Below, piece after piece: positions 58,852-64,000 of a stretch of 64,000 nt of DNA (the stretch's first letter is position 1; each line of letters begins with the position of its first letter). Both the position numbers and the translations under genes were made by a program. The notes under the pieces were generated by a model that ran no database searches, was not told the DNA's origin, and saw only the letters and a list, made by a program, of their open reading frames with translations. Source of the DNA: Plantago ovata (Eukaryota; Streptophyta; Magnoliopsida; Lamiales; Plantaginaceae); contig CM051455.1 of NCBI GenBank assembly GCA_028274465.1, positions 53,772,738 to 53,836,737 on the forward strand. The letters are read 5' to 3'.

Positions 58852-59633
58852 CCGACTTTCTCTTGTATTTTACAACAAGAGTATGCTAGATTTGGATGAT
58901 TTCGTTATAGATACTCTGAACAAAAATCATATTTTATACTTGCGCTTAGCGTAGATTATGAAGCATGTGGTTCATAGGTTGTTTTCATGTGACAGTTCTT
59001 GTTGATTCCTTGACTCGGGAATCATGCCCTCCACCATGTCGTCTAGTTGATAAGCAGTCAAATCAATTTATAGATTTTATTTCATGCTTGTCGTTTTGAA
59101 ATCACCCAAAAAGCATTCTACTAGATGGGAGTGCATGCCTACTTATATGAAGTATCATTTACCATACCTTCTCTTAATCGATGTAGGGTGTGGATTATTA
59201 CAATTTTGATAAGGTTGTTTAGCAAGCACACAATTATTATTTAAGAAAATAAATTGTTTTGTTAAGTTCATTTTGCCTGTAATTGAGAATTTAGGAGTGA
59301 ATAGTTACATCACTTACCACCTAGATATCAATGTTTACATTACTCACTTCATTAGTTGACTTATCGTACATTATGCATGTGGTTCTGCATACGTATGTGA
59401 TTCGATATTATTGTGCGCATGTGTTGAGTCGTAATATAATTAACATGTGTTTATGCTGTCGTGGTTCAAATAATTCATATATGACACCGCAAAACTTTTT
59501 CTTGTATTTCACGCCAAAAGTACGTTAGACTTAGTAGTTGATTTCATCATAGACACCCTGTACAAAAATCATATTTTATAGTTACTTAGCGTAGATCCTG
59601 AAGCACGTAGTTCATACATCATTCTCTTGTGGG
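58781..59633 (+). repeat. Direct repeat, two copies about 631 bp apart
   Basis: 58781-58995 and 59412-59633 share ATGTGTTGAG(C/T)CGTAATATAA, ATGCTGTCGTG and CAAAAATCATATTTTATA with many point differences. The repeat covers the outer 70 bp of the Copia LTR and its flank, so it is either a segmental duplication or part of an older element. Confidence 0.75.
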
Positions 59634-60451
59634 AATTTTACATCCACTACCCCTACTAGATACTCTAATTACGTCTAACCCCCTCTTAGTCAATCTATTG
59701 CATATGGGTCCAAAATCAGATTCTTCCGTTGACCAAACTAAATGGAAATTTAGACCAAACATGGTCTTAGCATTTTTATTGCAACTAGGTCCTTTGTTTC
59801 TTCTTTTAATTTTATTCCTCTTCCTTCTTTGTTCTTTCTTCTCCCTTCCTTTTTTTTTTCTTTCCTCTTCCCTTCTTCAGAACATTGGCTTCATGAACTC
59901 ATGGAATTCATCAAATTCATAACAATATGGAAGATATCTCACATACGTTAGCTCTATACACAAATCTTGGGAGATCACGAGTCAAAACCGTAACTAATTG
60001 AAATAATTGAGTTCCTTTTTTCTTCCTTTTTTCCTTGCCTCCCCTCTCCAAATCGGATCACCATGCACCATCGGTCCTTTGGCCAGTCAACGCCACGAAC
60101 TTTTATTAGAATATTTGATCGATGGTACCAAATTGATTATCATCCCCAAATGTGAGGGTTTCAAAGTTTTAATAGGAATTGAACAATGAATTCTCGAAGA
60201 AAATTCGCCATTAACGTCTGACAGACCCGTCGTTCACTAATCATGATTGAATGGGTTTTATTTGTGTTTCTATGACCATTTTAATCGTAATTGCTATTTG
60301 TATTGATGCTCTAGGCACACGTATGGAGGGTGAAGATGCAGTCCCAAAGTGGAGTGAAATATGAGTCCAATCAAAGAGTATTGTTAAACCTCCTTGTTTT
60401 CCAGTTAGTCAATTTTTTATTCATTTTCATTCGTCTGTGCTCTTCATATTG
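59634..60451. other. Spacer, pyrimidine-rich in part
   Basis: No gene supported; 59800-59880 is rich in T and C. Confidence 0.4.
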
Positions 60452-61656
60452 TGGGTTGACCGTACGGGTCTGTCTTTCCAGAATACTGTTCAAGGGTTGG
60501 CAACTGTAAACCCAGCTGCTTCGGAGTGTTTCTTATGGCTGGGCTCAATGGATTGTTAATCGCCACTTTCTTCTTGTCTCTTATTCCAGACCTCCTTTTC
60601 AGACTTTCGAGAGCTAACTCCAGGTCCCTGTACCTTTGACTCAGATCTTCCTGATCCCTTTGTCTTCCCCCTTCAGTCGGTCTTTCCAGATCGATAACAT
60701 TTTAACTCCCGATTCTTTCTGCTTCACGTCCGTCCCTTTGTTGATATGGCGATGGCGTCGGGGCAACTGCAAGTGCGACTACAGGTGGAACATAGGCTGG
60801 TACAACAGCTCTGGGAGTTTGGTAAGGCTCACGAACTTGGTTACTGGTTCCGGTCTCCATGGTCCTTGTGGGTTGGGAAATCGTCTCTTGGAATCTCACC
60901 GAGTGTGTTTGACAGGCCTTTCCTTGTGCCACTGTGGTCTGGGTGGTTGGTACTTCATATGTTGCTGCCAGCTGACTTACCGGACGCATGGGGACATATT
61001 GTTCCTGAGATGCTATCTGAGAAACAACATTTTGGGGATACGTGCATGCAATGGGAGGAAGGGGAGCATCATCTCTATTTCTATTTAAATAATGAATCAT
61101 GTAACTTTCATCATGCATTAAACCACTAGTTAAATTATCCTTAACAGCATGTGTAGATGGAAGTAACCGCACATCAGATATTATAGCATCAGGCTGAGAT
61201 AACAAAGGCGTATTCAAAGTAATAGATGTAGAAGTTACTGGCGGGATCTCACCCCGCAGTGGGAGGTTAATTAGAGGCCACGAACACGTCGGTCCTGGGA
61301 ACTATTGGTTCGTTGTTTCTCTGACCATGGTTTCTGACCTCCTCTCCGGTCGCAACTGCATCTGCTACAGTTATTCCATCCTCCTGTCTGCATCCAACTG
61401 ATCCTGTAGGTTCCTTCCTTGGATCTCCCTCCTCCTCTGATCCTGGCTCGGATCCTTTTGGCAGAGGATGACACGCTAGTTTCTTGCCCGTCAACTGGAA
61501 GATTGTTTATCCCCTCATTCACATTTGTTTCAACAGTCGGCTGAGTCTTTTGCCCTGGTGGTCGGCCCCGCCTTTCGGTTGGCTCTGCGTCCTTGGTTCA
61601 GATTGCCTCCTAGGGGTTCTCGCTTCCGTTCCAACTGAGCGCCTTGTATTCACCAT
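60452..61656 (-). pseudogene. Tat-lineage gag, N-terminal part, broken
   Basis: Starts MVNTRRSVGTEARTPRRQS at 61656, the usual opening of Tat/Ogre gag, 50 bp after the PBS. It continues with frame changes near 61520, 61260 and 60700. The last readable part (about 60690-60460) is RDQEDLSQRYRDLELALESL, KKVAINNPLSPAIRNTPKQL and LPTLEQYSGKTDP, matching the capsid start of Tat elements. Similarity ends near 60455 and no pol follows. Confidence 0.75.
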
Positions 61657-61705
61657 CTAGCTTGGACTCAGAGAGGTTTTTTAGTGAAGAAGCTTTTTGT
61701 ACCGC

Positions 61706-61723
61706 TTCCCACAGACGGCGCCA
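61706..61723 (-). other. Primer-binding site of the second Tat-like element
   Basis: On the - strand TGGCGCCGTCTGTGGGAA, the PBS class common in Tat/Ogre elements (tRNA-Arg type), four bases inside the LTR. Confidence 0.85.
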
Positions 61724-61727
61724 TAAA

Positions 61728-62453
61728 TGATGGGACGTAATTTTTCCTCGGGTTATAAACTACAGATTGAGAGCACAATCGACCAGATCTATGTAGTGAG
61801 GATTTTGGGCCTGGCTAGGTAACTCCTCTCTTGCCGTTCATCTGCCTCCTTGGAACCTGATTTAAGACTGGATAAGAAGTGAGATAGAGGGGGGGGGGGG
61901 GGGTTAGGACCTTTTTTACCAGCTTGCCTGATAGTCATTACGGCGGTGGAAGACTTTACTTGAAGGTGAACCTTGTAAAAGAGTGAATTAACCTGAGTTT
62001 TCTGTGTAGTTTTTTCTGGATTTGATGAGCCTTGGTCCCAAAGTTTGATGTCCTCCCTTCTTATATAAACTCTGGCGTTGAGGAGTAGATCTCTATGTTT
62101 CCAGATTGAACCACGTCTCCACAAATAGTACTGCTTCACTGGAATTCGAACACGTTACATCAGTCGTCTGCTAACACGTCTTGGTGGTTGTATCCAGACA
62201 CGTCTTCTCTGTCGTACGAGGTTTTTCTTAGTAGATAAGTTTCAGATTCAAAAATCTTATCTACTAAAGTTTAACCTTCTGGATAGTCCGTCGCCTTCGG
62301 GGGATCCCTCCGGAGCATAAACATTGGTTCCGGCTTTCTTTAGTAAGCTATGCTTCTGGCAATGCTACCTTTCCTCTCCGTTGCGTGCCTTCCAATGACC
62401 TTAATTCGTCTCCCTCTATCCGAGCGCGTTTCAGACATATTTTAGTAACATCA
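61728..62453 (-). repeat. 5' LTR of the second Tat-like element (726 bp)
   Basis: On the - strand starts TGATGTTACTAAAATATG at 62453 and ends ACGTCCCATCA at 61728, giving TGAT/ATCA ends. The inner border is fixed by the PBS; the outer one is inferred from the ends only. A G-homopolymer of about 17 lies near 61890. Confidence 0.65.
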
Positions 62454-63124
62454 ACAACTTATATGTTCGAAATATAATGCAGGACACGGAGCTACAGAGT
62501 GGTGAATTAGTTTTTCATAATTTCCATTTATAACTCATAAGTGATGGAAGAAAGTAGGGGATTATGAAAATTGCATTCATTCATGTATGTTCTAGCATTT
62601 TGAGATCAACTGAGACCATTTGAATCTCTACTTAATAGGTTGAAGCCAAGTCTATACTGCTACTCTGTATTTTGGGGATTTATTTTGACCCATCCATATT
62701 TGAGCGGGTCTTAAAAATTTTGCAGCACAGGAATTTCTAATTAACTCTTTTTTTTAATTATTTTTTGGTAGTATAATGAATGGCAAATATTAAACGTCGG
62801 AATATAAATTTACTAAAAGTTGGAAATTTATTGTAAAGTACATAAAGTATCTATAAATTTATAATTTTACAAATTAACCCAATACTTTTAAAATCATCAC
62901 AATTCCACCTTAAATAAATCAAGCCCCTAAATCAATAACCTAATCAACATATTTCAATTCAATTTGAAGAACACACCAAGATATATCATCAAACTCAAAT
63001 TGAAGAAAAACTAACCTTGATCTTCAACTTGTTATATTAATTGATTTTCATATTTTATTGATGCACACATTTGATTTTCACTTATGATATATGTGTTTCT
63101 ATTGTCCCCTTATAATTCATAATG

Positions 63125-63184
<60 letters not shown>

Positions 63185-64000
63185 TATTTTATTACAAATA
63201 TTTTTTATATATAATTATAAATTTTGTATAACTTTTTTACTAATGAACTTAAAATGAAGTACTACTATCTCATGATTATAGTTATCATAATACTTTTATT
63301 ATTTATCATTTGAAGATCAACTATAGGTATCGTGCATAATTAAATAAAATTTATATAAAAAGTTTATTTTTTTCAAAAAAAAAGAAAAAAAAAGGTTGAA
63401 TTTGTGTTTGAATTTAAATGTTAATTTTTGGAACACTTGGATTTAGTATCAAATTTATCAATTTTTGGAAGTTCGAAAGTATCATTTGATCATTTTTTGT
63501 TCAAGTGATAATTTCATGTTAATAAATTATATTTATGAGTGTATTTGTTTTAGGGAGTGTTTGTGGTAAAGTAGAATTGATGAATTTATTATACTTGCAA
63601 TTGTTTATGATAATTTGTATGAATTTAGTAAGTTTGGGATTTATTTGTAATACTTGTAAAATAAGAGTCATTCTGTAAATTACAAATAATTTCCAACGTT
63701 TAGTAAAATTGCTACTACGTTTAATGACCCCTAATGAATAAGAGATGATGAATTTTGATGTGAATTAACATTTGGAGGAATTAGGATCGGTTCAATTGCT
63801 ATTCTAATTTTAGTTCGATAACGAGATACGGGTACTATTGGGGTTGTGTTGAAGGTATCGATTTGTTTTGTCATAAAGTCATTTCGGCAGGTAAAATGTA
63901 TCTATCATGCCGTCAATACCTATTGGGTAGCAAACATTTGAATTTAAAATTATTACTTTTGAATTAAAGGACCGACATTGATAATTTGTTTAAAAAACTT
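62454..64000. other. AT-rich spacer
   Basis: No gene supported. It contains an (AT)n microsatellite of about 50 bp at 63128-63176. Confidence 0.5.
63128..63176. repeat. (AT)n microsatellite
   Basis: About 24 uninterrupted AT units followed by a T run. Confidence 0.95.

Overview
This window looks like nuclear DNA of a flowering plant, almost certainly a eudicot. It has intron-rich genes with GT/AG introns, CYP72A cytochromes P450, a non-RD LRR receptor kinase and F-box/FBD/LRR genes. Around them lie decayed LTR retrotransposons, LINEs, a CACTA transposon and many MITEs in AT-rich spacer. The sequence does not name the species. I found no tRNA, rRNA or CRISPR array.

Layout. 1-3750: 3' end of a Tat-lineage Ty3/gypsy element on the + strand, with a spliced accessory ORF on the opposite strand, a composite tandem repeat, a polypurine tract and the 3' LTR. 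3862-5345: a MITE, a long AAT microsatellite and the LINE remnant whose tail grew into it. 6396-15083: three tandem CYP72A genes on the - strand. Only the middle one (9681-11553, 514 aa) is open. The outer two carry small frameshifting indels, and a decayed, intron-containing fragment of a MET1 DNA methyltransferase gene lies between the second and third copies. 15940-16620: two FBD-tail gene fragments. 17385-20783: an intact LRR-XII-type receptor kinase (1052 aa) with a tandemly duplicated upstream region. 23205-28524 and 40205-42198: an F-box/FBD/LRR family with two intact members and two broken ones. 29610-30400: MITEs.

30546-39196 is a 5'-truncated LINE with a recognisable target-site duplication. 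It is split by a 4.67-kb CACTA element (33295-37961), which in turn holds a long inverted-repeat element. 44883-53527 is a - strand Athila-lineage derivative: its gag-protease is broken, RT, RNase H and integrase are missing, and a second large ORF is intact. It also carries near-perfect palindromes and repeated polypurine-like cassettes. 53528-58851 is a decayed - strand Copia element carrying a MITE rich in palindromes. 60452-62453 is the LTR, PBS and broken gag of a second Tat-like element.

The host genes likely still working are one P450, one receptor kinase and two F-box proteins. All belong to fast-evolving, cluster-forming families in specialised metabolism, pathogen perception and protein turnover. 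Exon borders were set by eye from splice consensus, reading frame and comparison among paralogues in the window; no alignment or database search was run.
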